Positions 21,284 through 29,628 of a stretch of 64,000 nucleotides of DNA are shown here, one piece after another. Source of the stretch: Burkholderia latens. Lineage in GTDB: Bacteria; Pseudomonadota; Gammaproteobacteria; Burkholderiales; Burkholderiaceae. The notes under the pieces were generated by a model, which did no database searches, was not told the DNA's origin, and saw nothing but the letters and a program-made list of their open reading frames with translations. The position numbers and the translations under genes were made by a program. Positions within the stretch are counted from its first letter, which is position 1; each line of letters begins with the position of its first letter. Where the stretch lies: positions 2,046,001 through 2,110,000 of the forward strand of contig NZ_CP013438.1 in NCBI RefSeq assembly GCF_001718795.1. Reading direction: 5' to 3'.

Positions 21284-21374
21284 CATTTGCGCGAAACCAC
21301 GCGTGCATCCGCAGCGATGCATGCATGGTCTATCACGGCGCGGCTTCCTGCCACGCCGCTCTACGCGGCCGCCG

Positions 21375-21926
21375 TCACATCTGCGCGATGATCCCGACGA
21401 TCCGGTGACGCACGATACCGAGCCTGATCCGCGTCGACTCGACCTGCACCTGCGTGCCAGCCCGTGCCCGTGCGGTCGATGCACCGTCGAGAATCTGCGC
21501 GAGCACGTCGCGATCGACGACCGCATCGAAGAACCGGCCGACCGTGATCGTCGCGGATTGCTTGGCGATGGTGAGCTGATTGTTCGCCTGCGTCAGTGCT
21601 TCGGTGCGCGCGCGCTGATCGTGTTCGTCGATGTCGCGGCGATATTTCAGCGCGTACACCAGTGCTTCCATGTCCTGCCGGAAGCGGCGAACGGCGTGGC
21701 CGAATGCGAGCGAATGCGCATCGGAATCGGTGACGACGCGCCCCTGGTTGATCGTGATGTCGAATTCGCTGCCGCCCAGGTCGCGCCGCAATTCGACAAG
21801 CGTGTCGGCGAGCACGCGCCCTTCGCTGTATTCGCCGATCTGGGTACGAACGGATTGGGCGACGTCGCCGATCGCCTTCCATAATCCGGCGGCGAACAGA
21901 TGGTCGCCGCGCTTGCTGATGTTCAT
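21375..21926 (-). CDS. Hypothetical protein
   Basis: The 183-residue protein is not recognised. It begins MNISKRGDHLFAAGLWKAIG after an AAGGAACC ribosome-like site. There is no signal peptide or membrane segment. A central acidic/basic stretch (VYALKYRRDIDEHDQRARTEALTQANNQLTIAK) could form a helix or short coiled coil; the C-terminus is strand-like and basic (VQVESTRIRLGIVRHRIVGIIAQM). It sits between kdgD and the semialdehyde dehydrogenase gene but has no visible operator motif, so a role in aldarate use is not supported. Confidence 0.65.
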   Translation of the reverse strand: MNISKRGDHLFAAGLWKAIGDVAQSVRTQIGEYSEGRVLADTLVELRRDLGGSEFDITINQGRVVTDSDAHSLAFGHAVRRFRQDMEALVYALKYRRDIDEHDQRARTEALTQANNQLTIAKQSATITVGRFFDAVVDRDVLAQILDGASTARARAGTQVQVESTRIRLGIVRHRIVGIIAQM

Positions 21927-22299
21927 CGGATGGTTCCTTGTTGGATTTTTTCGCGCTCTCAGGCTCGCCAGCGGACCGGGCGGTCCGAGGCCTCGCTACT
22001 GTAGGAGAAAATCGGGAAACGGGGAAGCCGGCCCGTCGAGCCGGCACCTCATGGCTCATCCGCTTGCCTCGGCCAGGCTGGCCGCCGGCAGCAAGCGGTG
22101 GACTCGCGATCGGCGCGTGCTGGACGCACCCGGGCAGCTGCAACGCGTCGCGCCCCCTCGCCGGCCGCACGACAAGGGCGGCTCGACAGCCTGCCATCGA
22201 CGAAAAACGGCGGACGCGCCCGTGGGCACCGTCCGCCGCCGTGTTCCAACGTACCGCAACGCGCCTCTGCCGGCGCGCGCCTTTAGCCGTTTCTCACCG
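21927..22299. other. Intergenic region between the hypothetical gene and the semialdehyde dehydrogenase gene
   Basis: This 373-nt stretch contains the hypothetical gene's leader, a short GCCGGC-containing hairpin near 22027-22045, and the semialdehyde dehydrogenase terminator at 22203-22237. I see no gene; open frames are Arg/Ala-rich and lack ribosome sites. Confidence 0.5.
22203..22237 (-). terminator. Intrinsic terminator of the semialdehyde dehydrogenase gene
   Basis: On the minus strand GGCGGACG pairs with CGTCCGCC around an inner GCCC/GGGC stem. A GTTTTT run follows. It lies about 63 nt after the stop codon. Confidence 0.85.
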
Positions 22300-23877
22300 T
22301 TACTCCGCCTTCCCGTCGCGCAATCGCGGAATGGCGAGCGGATTGCTTTCCTGCAACCCTTCCGGCAGCAGGTCGTCCGGGAAGTCCTGATAGCACACCG
22401 GCCGCAGGAAGCGGTCGATCGCGGTGGCGCCGACCGACGTCACCGCCGGGTTCGACGTCGCCGGGAACGGACCGCCGTGCACCATCGCATCGCATACCTC
22501 GACTCCGGTCGGGAAGCCGTTGACGAGCAGGCGGCCGGCCTTGCGCTCGAGGATCGGCAGCAGGCGGCGCGCGAGCGGCTTGTCGTCGGCGTCCATCTGC
22601 AGCGTGGCCGTCAGCTGGCCCTCGAGCGCGTCGAGCACGCGCGCAACTTCGTCGAGATCGCGGCAGCGCACGATCAGCGACGCCGGCCCGAACACTTCGT
22701 GGCCGAACGCCGGCTCGGACAGGAACGCCTGCGCGGCGACTTCATACAACGCGCCGCCCGCCTGGCATTCGGTCTGCGCCGCCTCGCCCGCGCCGATTTC
22801 ACGCACGCCAGGCAGTTCGGCCAGCTTGCCGCGGCCGTTGCGATACGCGTCGGCGATGCCGCGCGTCAGCATCACGCCGGCCGGCTTCTTCGCGAGCGCC
22901 TGCGCGGCAGCCGCCTCGAAACGGTCGAGATCGGGGCCGTCGACGGCCAGCACGAGGCCCGGGTTCGTGCAGAACTGGCCGGTGCCGAGCGTCAGCGAAT
23001 CGACGAAGCCGGTCGCGATCGCGTCGGCACGTGCGGCCAGCGCGGCCGGGAACAGCACGACCGGATTGATGCTGCTCATTTCCGCATAGACCGGAATCGG
23101 CTGCGGACGCGCATTCGCAAGCTGCACGAGCGCCATCCCGCCCTGCCGCGATCCGGTGAAACCGACGGCCTGGATCGCCGGATGGCTGACGAGCGCGGCA
23201 CCGATTACGCGACCGGGCCCGATCAGCAACGAGAACACGCCGGCCGGCATCCCGCATTTGGCGACCGCCGCCCGAATCGCGCGGCCGACCAGCTCGGACG
23301 TGCCGAGATGCGCCTCGTGAGCCTTCACGATCACCGGGCAGCCGGCCGCCAGCGCCGACGCGGTATCGCCTCCGGCCACCGAGAACGCGAGCGGGAAGTT
23401 GCTCGCGCCGAACACGACGACGGGCCCGAGCCCGATCTTCTGCAGCCGCAGGTCCGCGCGCGGCAGCGGCGTGCGCGCGGGCTGCGCGGGATCGATCGAC
23501 GCGGCGAGGAAACGGCCGTCGCGCACGACGCGCGCGAACAACCGGAGCTGGCCGACCGTGCGGCCGCGCTCGCCCTGCAGCCGCGCGACGGGCAGCCCCG
23601 TTTCCGCATGCGCACGTTCGATCAGGGTGTCGCCGAGCGCGACGATTTCATCGGCGATCGCTTCGAGAAACGCCGCGCGGGCCGAAAGCGGCTGCGTGCG
23701 ATACGCGTCGAAGGCGTCGCGCGCGAGCGCGCACGCGCGCTCGACGTCGGCCTGCGTGCCGACGCCGAACGCCGGTTCGTCGATCGGCGCGCCTTTCGTC
23801 GGGTCGAACGCGCGCAACGCGCCGGCCGAGCCGGCCACCGCGTCGGCGCCGATCAGCATCTGTCCAGTCAGTTGCAT
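22300..23877 (-). CDS. 2,5-dioxovalerate (2-oxoglutarate semialdehyde) dehydrogenase
   Basis: The 525-residue protein is of the type III KGSADH branch of the aldehyde dehydrogenase superfamily. The cofactor region reads [34 protein letters not shown]. The general base glutamate is in [10 protein letters not shown] and the catalytic cysteine in GQFCTNPGL. It oxidises 2-oxoglutarate semialdehyde from KdgD to 2-oxoglutarate with NAD(P). The ATG at 23877 follows a GGAG site; the frame extends upstream but without a ribosome site. The gene has two operator-like sites upstream and its own terminator, and is 1.1 kb from kdgD on the opposite strand. Confidence 0.9.
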   Translation of the reverse strand: MQLTGQMLIGADAVAGSAGALRAFDPTKGAPIDEPAFGVGTQADVERACALARDAFDAYRTQPLSARAAFLEAIADEIVALGDTLIERAHAETGLPVARLQGERGRTVGQLRLFARVVRDGRFLAASIDPAQPARTPLPRADLRLQKIGLGPVVVFGASNFPLAFSVAGGDTASALAAGCPVIVKAHEAHLGTSELVGRAIRAAVAKCGMPAGVFSLLIGPGRVIGAALVSHPAIQAVGFTGSRQGGMALVQLANARPQPIPVYAEMSSINPVVLFPAALAARADAIATGFVDSLTLGTGQFCTNPGLVLAVDGPDLDRFEAAAAQALAKKPAGVMLTRGIADAYRNGRGKLAELPGVREIGAGEAAQTECQAGGALYEVAAQAFLSEPAFGHEVFGPASLIVRCRDLDEVARVLDALEGQLTATLQMDADDKPLARRLLPILERKAGRLLVNGFPTGVEVCDAMVHGGPFPATSNPAVTSVGATAIDRFLRPVCYQDFPDDLLPEGLQESNPLAIPRLRDGKAE

Positions 23878-23930
23878 GGGAATGCTCCGTGGGTCGGGAA
23901 GGGTCTGCACATTGTAGCTGAACAGATACG

Positions 23931-23943
23931 ATGTCTGCCGACA
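23931..23943. promoter_or_regulatory. Aldarate operator-like site, proximal copy
   Basis: ATGTCTGCCGACA matches the distal copy ATGTCATACGACA at 10 of 13 positions and is part of a larger palindrome GTCTG-CCGA-CAGAC. It is 54 nt upstream of the dehydrogenase start codon. Confidence 0.5.
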
Positions 23944-24097
23944 GACTCGCACATTTATGCCGGCGCTATCGTTGCACGCGCCTTACCCTCCACCCCTTAT
24001 TTGTCGGCATTTTCCGCGATGCTAGTGCATCGCCCCACGCCTTCACACCGAAAAGCCGAGGCTTCTGCTGGGCGACATTGCCCGTAAAACCCCATCT

Positions 24098-24116
24098 TAT
24101 GTCATACGACAACATA
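24098..24116. promoter_or_regulatory. Aldarate operator-like site, distal copy
   Basis: TATGTCATACGACAACATA is a near-palindrome (TATGT...ACATA) with the core TGTC-ATAC-GACA. It is about 220 nt upstream of the dehydrogenase start. No divergent gene is present, so it may serve DNA looping with the proximal copy. Confidence 0.5.
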
Positions 24117-24314
24117 TGTTATAGCAAGTGACCGAATCCACCCGAATACCGCCTCGGCGGGGGCGAACGCTCGCGCACAAAATGCCGATCGCGGGGAAAT
24201 GCTGCCGTCGGTGGGCGTCATCGGCGGCAATTGCGCCGACAGCGACGTGCTCGTGATCGTGCCGATGGCGTGGCGTTCTTCGGCAAGGCTCCCGAGAGCA
24301 TGCGGGAAGACGAC

Positions 24315-24338
24315 GGCGGCCGCGCATGAGCGGCCGCC
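24315..24338. terminator. Stem-loop after the metalloprotease gene
   Basis: GGCGGCCGC and GCGGCCGCC form a 9-bp stem, 15 nt after the protease stop codon. There is no T-run in the direction of that gene (the T-run CCCTTTT is on the other side), so its efficiency as a terminator is uncertain. Confidence 0.4.
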
Positions 24339-24353
24339 CCCTTTTCACATCGC

Positions 24354-25079
24354 TCAGGCCGCCGAATGCGCGACGCGCAGCATGTCGTGCACGCCGGACG
24401 TCATCAGCGCGAGAAACGCGAGCAGGCCGACGTAGCACAGCGCGTAGGTCGTTTTCGTCTCGACCGACGTCGTGTAGTACGCGCGGTTCTCCGGCGCGTC
24501 GGGATCGTAGCGCCACGCGCGCTTCAACTGCGGCAGCGCGAGGATCGCCATCACGATCAGCAGCGGGCTCGGCCGGTACGCGAACAGCGCGATCAGCACG
24601 GGCACGCCCGCGAACCAGATGCGCGGCGACAGCACCGCCGTGATGCGTCCGCCATCGAACGGCGACAGCGGAATCATGTTGAACAGGTTCAGGAAGAAAC
24701 CCGTATAGGCGAGTGCAAGCAGCAGGTTGCTGTCGTAGTGCCGCGCGGCCGCGTAGCAGGCCAGCGCGCCGAGCGTGCCGACGAACGGCCCGGCCAGCCC
24801 GACGTATGCTTCGGTTTCGGCGTCGTGCGGCATCTCCTTCAGCTGGATCCATGCGCCGACGAACGGGATGAACGTCGGCAGCCCCACATCGAGCCCGCGC
24901 CGCTGCGCGGCCACGTAGTGGCCGGCTTCGTGGACCAGCAGCAGCGCGACGAAGCCGGCCGCGAAGCGCCACCCGTAGAACAGCGCGTAGACCGCGATCG
25001 ACGCCAGCATGGTGCCCGCCGACATCAGCACCTTGCCGAGCTTCAGGCCGCCGAAGATCAGCAACAGCAGCTTCGTCAT
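24354..25079 (-). CDS. Site-2-protease-like membrane metalloprotease (M50 family)
   Basis: The 241-residue protein has about six membrane helices. The zinc motif HEAGH lies in LLVHEAGHYVAAQ near residue 50, and the third ligand motif is NLFNMIPLSPFDGGR (N-P-D/GG) in a later helix. Spacing and order match minimal S2P/SpoIVFB-like proteases that cut within membranes. The start overlaps the DUF2167 stop as ATGA, so the two are translationally coupled. A substrate is unknown; the coupled DUF2167 protein, with its own membrane segments, is an obvious candidate partner. No PDZ domain is seen. Confidence 0.85.
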   Translation of the reverse strand: MTKLLLLIFGGLKLGKVLMSAGTMLASIAVYALFYGWRFAAGFVALLLVHEAGHYVAAQRRGLDVGLPTFIPFVGAWIQLKEMPHDAETEAYVGLAGPFVGTLGALACYAAARHYDSNLLLALAYTGFFLNLFNMIPLSPFDGGRITAVLSPRIWFAGVPVLIALFAYRPSPLLIVMAILALPQLKRAWRYDPDAPENRAYYTTSVETKTTYALCYVGLLAFLALMTSGVHDMLRVAHSAA

Positions 25080-26029
25080 TCCTTGCGCTCCGTGCCGGAC
25101 ACGGCGGCAGCGTCGGCGACGACCGGCACGGCCGCCGGCTTCGGCTTACGCCCGAAGAAGCGCTTCAGCGCCGCGCCGCCCGCCAGCAACGCGACCGCCC
25201 CGATCTTGAAGAACTTCACGGCGAATGCGCCGATCAGCGCGAGCAGCCCGAGCTTCTTCGCGCCGACGCCGACGATCAGCGCCGCAAGCCCGTACTCGGC
25301 AACGTGGTCGGTCGACTTGTTGAAATCGGCGTAGCGCTTGCCGTCGTTGAAGCGGATGTTCGCGAGCAGGTCGTCGGCCGATGCCTTGTACTTCGGCAGA
25401 TCGGCGAGCGTGGATGCCATCGTCAGCGACAGGTAGCCGTCGCGGCCGAGCACGAGCGTCCGGTAGTTCACGCCGTCGCTCTGCGGATTCGCGGGCGCGC
25501 CCTTGTCGCGGATGATCGCGGACCACACGAGCCGGTGCGTGGCGGCGTCGTACGCGGGCGGCTGCGCCCAGCCGACCACCTCCGTCTCGGGCAGCCCGCG
25601 TTCCTTGCGCGCCGGGTTGTTTTCCTCGGTGCCGGCCTGCAGGCTCTTCAGCAATTCGTCGCGTTTCCAGTCCTTCGCGTCATCGTCGCGGATGTAGCCG
25701 CTCGGCTCGAACGACACGACCGAGATCCAGTCGGCGTCCGGGTCCTGGGGCAGCACGAGGCCGACCAGCTTCGATTCGTCGATCGAGTTGCCCATCGAAC
25801 GCAGGTAGCGGCCGGCTTCGGCGGCCGGCACGAACGACTCCCCGGCCTTCAGCTTCAGCACGGCTTCGCGCTTGACGTCGATATCGGCGGGACCGTTCAC
25901 GACGGCCTTGTTGGCGGCCGCGGCGGCCGCTCTCATTTCGACCTGCGCGGCTTCGGTTTGCGCGTGGCTGCTGGTCGCGGCGAGCGCGAGCATCGCCACG
26001 CATGCGACGCGGACGGCGAGTTTTTTCAT
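25076..26029 (-). CDS. DUF2167 membrane-anchored protein
   Basis: The 317-residue protein has a signal peptide (MKKLAVRVACVAMLALAATSSHA, cleavage near SHA-QT). A large periplasmic domain (about 30-245) contains VLPQDPDADWISVVSFEPSGYIRDDDAKDW, typical of DUF2167. Two hydrophobic helices near the C-terminus (VAEYGLAALIVGVG... and IGAVALLAGGAAL) end in a basic tail, so it is anchored in the inner membrane. Function is unknown for the family. It starts a two-gene operon with the M50 protease downstream, overlapping 4 nt. Confidence 0.82.
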   Translation of the reverse strand: MKKLAVRVACVAMLALAATSSHAQTEAAQVEMRAAAAAANKAVVNGPADIDVKREAVLKLKAGESFVPAAEAGRYLRSMGNSIDESKLVGLVLPQDPDADWISVVSFEPSGYIRDDDAKDWKRDELLKSLQAGTEENNPARKERGLPETEVVGWAQPPAYDAATHRLVWSAIIRDKGAPANPQSDGVNYRTLVLGRDGYLSLTMASTLADLPKYKASADDLLANIRFNDGKRYADFNKSTDHVAEYGLAALIVGVGAKKLGLLALIGAFAVKFFKIGAVALLAGGAALKRFFGRKPKPAAVPVVADAAAVSGTERKE

Positions 26030-26225
26030 TGTTGGATTCCCCCGGAATGCCTTGTTGTGAATGTGCGCGGCATACGGCCCGGGCGCTGCGGTCGCGGGTC
26101 CGATGCCGCCTCTCAGGTGGCACGGGGGTTATGGTAACGCAGCGTCGGTCCGCATCCGGGAACGAAAATGCGGGGGCGCAACGGAGCGTCGCGCGGCACC
26201 GGCGACGCCCGCCGATCCGGAATGC

Positions 26226-26240
26226 TTACCTCGCAGGTAA
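26226..26240. promoter_or_regulatory. Perfect palindrome before the XRE regulator gene
   Basis: TTACCTCGCAGGTAA (TTACCT-CGC-AGGTAA) lies 36 nt before the regulator start codon. It is a plausible autoregulatory operator. Confidence 0.5.
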
Positions 26241-26276
26241 TGCCCGATGCGCGCGGGATTGCCTATCATCCTCGTC

Positions 26277-27125
26277 ATGAACTCGACCGCCACCCTTCAA
26301 TCGCTTCCCCCGTCCGCCGGCCGCGTGTCCGGTATCGGCTCCCTGTTGCGCACGTGGCGTCAACGCCGGCGCCTGAGCCAGATGGCCCTCGCACTGGAAG
26401 CCGAGGTGTCAGCGCGACACCTGAGCTTCGTCGAATCGGGGCGCGCGCAGCCGAGCCGGGAGATGGTGCTGCATCTGGCCGAGCGCCTCGACGTGCCGCT
26501 GCGCGAGCGCAATGCGCTACTGGTCGCCGCAGGCTATGCGCCGCTGTTTCGCGAGCGCCCCTTTTCCGATCCTCAACTCGATGCGGCGCGGCACGCGGTC
26601 GAAGCCGTGCTGCGCGGCCACGAACCGTACCCGGCACTCGCGGTGGATCGCCACTGGACGCTGCTCGCGTCGAACCGGATGCTCGGCGCGCTGGTCGCGC
26701 AGGCCGATCCGGCGCTCTTGCAGCCGCCCGTCAACGTGCTGCGCCTGAGCCTGCATCCCGACGGCCTCGCGCCGCAGATCGTCAACTGGCACGAATGGCG
26801 TGCGCATATCCTGCACCGGCTGCAACGACAAATCGACGCGAGCGGCGACCGCGCGCTGCATGCGCTGCGCGACGAACTCGCTGCCTATCCGGCACCGGGC
26901 GGCCGGTCCGACGACACGCACGCACGCGCCGACTACGCGGACATCGCGGTGCCGCTGCGGCTGCGCACGGCCGCCGGCGAACTGACGTTCTTCAGCACGA
27001 CGACCGTGTTCGGTACGCCGGTCGACGTCACGCTGTCGGAACTCGCGATCGAGGCGTTTTTCCCGGCGAACCCGGAAACGGCGGACGCGATGCGCACGCT
27101 GGCGGAGACGATGCCGGCGCAGTGA
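26277..27125 (+). CDS. XRE-family regulator with MmyB-like ligand-binding domain
   Basis: The 282-residue protein has a helix-turn-helix at about residues 18-75 (LLRTWRQRRRLSQMALALEAEVSARHLSFVESGRAQPSRE). A C-terminal MmyB-like PAS fold follows: GYAPLFRERPFSDPQL, YPALAVDRHWTLLASNRM, and ELTFFSTTTVFGTPVDVTLSELAIEAFFP. Such proteins repress or activate neighbouring genes in response to fatty-acid-like ligands. The start at 26277 is chosen because the HTH begins 17 residues in; an alternative start 30 nt upstream is possible. Its target here is unknown; the DUF2167-protease operon diverges 247 nt away. Confidence 0.87.
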   Translation: MNSTATLQSLPPSAGRVSGIGSLLRTWRQRRRLSQMALALEAEVSARHLSFVESGRAQPSREMVLHLAERLDVPLRERNALLVAAGYAPLFRERPFSDPQLDAARHAVEAVLRGHEPYPALAVDRHWTLLASNRMLGALVAQADPALLQPPVNVLRLSLHPDGLAPQIVNWHEWRAHILHRLQRQIDASGDRALHALRDELAAYPAPGGRSDDTHARADYADIAVPLRLRTAAGELTFFSTTTVFGTPVDVTLSELAIEAFFPANPETADAMRTLAETMPAQ

Positions 27126-27131
27126 ACATGA

Positions 27132-27413
27132 TCAGCGACGCTCGAACGCCAGCTTCACGCCCAGCGCGATAAGCACCGCGCCGCTCACACGGTGCATGCG
27201 GGTCAGGATGCGCGGATTGCGCCGGATCGACGTCGAAAGCAGGCCGGCGAACAGCGCGACCGGCCCCTTGACGAGAAACGTCAGGCAGGCAAACGTCGTG
27301 CCGAGCACGAACAGCGACAGCATCGGACGTGCGGCGCCCGCCGGGACGAATTGCGGCAGAAACGCGAGATAGAACAGCGCGACCTTCGGATTCGACACGT
27401 TGGACAGGCATGC
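27132..27413 (-). pseudogene. C-terminal remnant of a LysE-family amino-acid exporter
   Basis: The last about 93 codons read as a genuine LysE/RhtB C-terminus: LSNVSNPKVALFYLAFLPQFV, a helix LSLFVLGTTFACLTFLVKGPVALFAG, and HRVSGAVLIALGVKLAFE. The first half of the family's usual about 205 residues is missing, and the frame upstream is not LysE-like. The fragment stops 80 nt from the end of the SfnB-type gene. The junction looks like a deletion that removed the exporter N-terminus. No ribosome site or start precedes it, so it is likely not expressed. Confidence 0.7.
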
Positions 27414-27493
27414 GCTCGAGCAAACGGAACCGGCCGGCACGCCCACGGTAAGCGACACCGGGCCGCGCAGCGTCGCCGGACAATTTGCCGACG

Positions 27494-28705
27494 CTACGTA
27501 TACAGCGACGCCTGCGGCAATTCCCCCGTCAACGCGAACCGGCCCACATCGCGCAGCCGATAGTCGAGCGGATCGTGCAGCGTATGCGTGCGCGCGTTGC
27601 GCCAGAAGCGGTCGAGGCCGAGCGACGCAGCCGTCGCTCTCGCGCCGCACGCATCGAACAGCGCCTCGCCGTTGTCGAGTGCCGCGCGCTGCGCGACGAT
27701 CTTCGCATCCGACACCGCGAGCGCGGCCTCGGCACGCTCCTCGGCCGTCAGCGCGTCGCGCCGCGACCACGCGCGCTGCAACGCCGCGGCCGCACGATCG
27801 GCGAGCGATGCGGCGGCCACCGCTTGCACGCGCATGTCGCCGAAGCGCTGCAGCGTATAAGGATCGTCGCTCGCCTGTGCCACACCAGCAGCGATCCACG
27901 GCCGCCCGTGCTTCAGCACGTAGTCGCGAGCCTCGGCCAGTGCGCCTTCGGCGAGCCCGACGAACAGGTTCGTCAGCACGAGCTGCGACACGAGCGTGCG
28001 CAGCGTCGCGCGCGGCGTCGGCGGTGTCTCCGACCGGTGCAGCACTTCGTCGGGTGCAAGGATCACGCCGTCGAAACGCACGCTGCCGCTGTCGGTCTGG
28101 CGCTGACCGATCGGATCCCAGTCGTCGTTGACCGTGATCCCGTCGCGATCGGTCGGCACCACGCCGAACACCGCGCGGCCGGTTTCCGGGTCGTGCGCGG
28201 ACACGGTCATCCGCTGCGAGCCGCGCGTACCCGAGCAGAAGCCCTTCACGCCATCGAGCCGGTAGCCGCCGTCCGGCGTCGCGGTCGCCGCGACGCGCGT
28301 GTCGAGCGGGTTCACCGCATTGCCCCACCACCAGCGATGCTCGACGGTGCCGCGCAAGTAGCGCTCGCGCTGCGCCGCGTTGCCCCACACATCGACGCTC
28401 ACGACCTGCAGCGCCTGAAACCCGACCAGATGCGCGAGCGCGCTGTCGACCCGTGCGATGCGCCGGATCGCGTCATAGACCGTCGGCCACGCCGCTTCCT
28501 GCCCGCCGAATTCGCGCGGCACCGCGAGCGTGAGCAGGCCCGCATCGGCGAGCCACTGCTTCTCGGCCGCTGCATGACCGCCCTTGCGATCGCGTTCGGC
28601 AGCCGTCGCGCGGAGTGCGTCGATCGCGCGCGCGAGCGCGTCGTCCGTGGCGGCCGGCGCATCCGTATCCGGCACCAGCGTTGCCGGCCCGCGGGGATCG
28701 TTCAT
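27494..28705 (-). CDS. SfnB/DszC-type flavin monooxygenase (acyl-CoA dehydrogenase fold)
   Basis: The 403-residue protein has the acyl-CoA dehydrogenase-like fold: helical N-terminus with LADAGLLTLAVPREFGG, a middle domain with YRLDGVKGFCSGTRGSQ, and a C-terminal helical bundle. It resembles the sulfur-acquisition oxidoreductase SfnB and the desulfurisation monooxygenase DszC, which use reduced flavin and oxygen. Its start overlaps the upstream unknown gene as ATGA. As the last gene of an organosulfur operon it probably oxidises a sulfone, sulfide or sulfonate. A dehydrogenase acting on acyl-CoA is less likely in this context. Confidence 0.82.
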   Translation of the reverse strand: MNDPRGPATLVPDTDAPAATDDALARAIDALRATAAERDRKGGHAAAEKQWLADAGLLTLAVPREFGGQEAAWPTVYDAIRRIARVDSALAHLVGFQALQVVSVDVWGNAAQRERYLRGTVEHRWWWGNAVNPLDTRVAATATPDGGYRLDGVKGFCSGTRGSQRMTVSAHDPETGRAVFGVVPTDRDGITVNDDWDPIGQRQTDSGSVRFDGVILAPDEVLHRSETPPTPRATLRTLVSQLVLTNLFVGLAEGALAEARDYVLKHGRPWIAAGVAQASDDPYTLQRFGDMRVQAVAAASLADRAAAALQRAWSRRDALTAEERAEAALAVSDAKIVAQRAALDNGEALFDACGARATAASLGLDRFWRNARTHTLHDPLDYRLRDVGRFALTGELPQASLYT

Positions 28706-29574
28706 GCGACCGCTTCCCGTGCAACCGCTTCCCGCGCGATCGTTGCGTGCTCAACGACTTGGCCCGACAGCGGCACCAGCGCATCGAGCTGCCGGCCGGT
28801 CAGCGCCGACAGCATCTCGCGCCGCCAATCGTCGTAGATCGCGCGGTATTCGGCGATGTCCGCGCCAAAGACATGCGCGGTGTGCGCGTACTCGTCGTGC
28901 AGATAGCCGTCGAGCCGTGCCTGAGTTTCCTCGTCGGCCGCGATCACGCGGTCGATCAGCGCGTCGCGCTCCACGGCCGGCAGCACGTTCAACGTGTCGA
29001 ACCACCACTGGACGATCTGCACGCGATGCCATTCCTCGTCCGGGCGAATCCGGTTCTCGCCGTGCTCGCGCATCGCGCCGTCGGCGATGCTGCCGGTCTT
29101 GCGCTGGATCCACAGCTTCGCGAGGATGTGCAGCTCATAGTGCCATTCGAATGCGAGGAAGCCGGCGACGTCGCGCACCGCGATGTCGCCGATCCGCTCC
29201 CAGTGCGCGGCGACGAGCCGCTCGATTTCCGGCAGCGGATCGCGGCCCGTCAGTTCGGTCACGCGTTCGCGACCGATCACCGCGTGGGCGCCGTCATCGC
29301 CGAGTTGCCGCGACAGGATCAGCTGGAAATGCGGGTCGTCGCGAAACAGCGTGTCGATCGCCTTCGCGACGACCTGCACGATGAACAGGTCGTGCGACGC
29401 CATCTTCGTGTAGTAGTCCGCGACGGCGGCGAGCTCGTGTGCGCCGCGCGGCTCGCGCGGCGGCGTTGCGAGCTTGGCCGGAAAGCCGGGACGATGACGC
29501 CGCGCGACGTCCAGAAACAGCGCTTCCTCGAATTGTCCGTTCCACTCGCGCTGTGCGCCGATGGGCAAGGTCAT
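28702..29574 (-). CDS. Uncharacterised protein of the sulfur operon, possibly ferritin-like
   Basis: The 290-residue protein matches no family I recognise. It is mainly helical, without a signal peptide or membrane helix. Acidic-histidine motifs recur at intervals: LGDDGAHAV, FEWHYELHI, DEEWHRVQI and LHDEYAHTAH. Such repeated D/E..H motifs on helices recall ferritin-like di-iron proteins; this is inference from pattern only. It is translationally coupled to the SfnB/DszC-type flavoprotein (4-nt overlap) and follows metI by 54 nt. Two copies of REAVA end the protein, encoded by a 15-nt tandem repeat. It could be a helper oxygenase or a metal or substrate binder for the operon. Confidence 0.7.
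   Translation of the reverse strand: MTLPIGAQREWNGQFEEALFLDVARRHRPGFPAKLATPPREPRGAHELAAVADYYTKMASHDLFIVQVVAKAIDTLFRDDPHFQLILSRQLGDDGAHAVIGRERVTELTGRDPLPEIERLVAAHWERIGDIAVRDVAGFLAFEWHYELHILAKLWIQRKTGSIADGAMREHGENRIRPDEEWHRVQIVQWWFDTLNVLPAVERDALIDRVIAADEETQARLDGYLHDEYAHTAHVFGADIAEYRAIYDDWRREMLSALTGRQLDALVPLSGQVVEHATIAREAVAREAVA
28706..28735. repeat. 15-nt tandem repeat (two copies) at a gene end
   Basis: GCGACCGCTTCCCGT and GCAACCGCTTCCCGC are adjacent copies with two differences. They encode the duplicated REAVA end of the uncharacterised protein, without shifting its frame. Confidence 0.7.
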
Positions 29575-29628
29575 GGGTATCGTTCTCTCAGGTCTTCAAT
29601 GAAAAAGAGCCGGCGCTCGTGGCGCCGC

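Larger units (their letters stand above)
23878..24314. other. Control region upstream of the semialdehyde dehydrogenase gene
   Basis: This AT-richer stretch contains no convincing gene. It carries two copies of the aldarate motif at 23931 and 24098, more than the other two promoters, and unusually far apart (167 nt). A minus-strand open frame at 24097-24972 is the shadow of the metalloprotease gene. Confidence 0.5.

Noticed and set aside
24097-24972. A 291-codon minus-strand frame over the metalloprotease
   Set aside because: It is out of frame with the clear HEAGH protease and its translation is Arg-rich noise.
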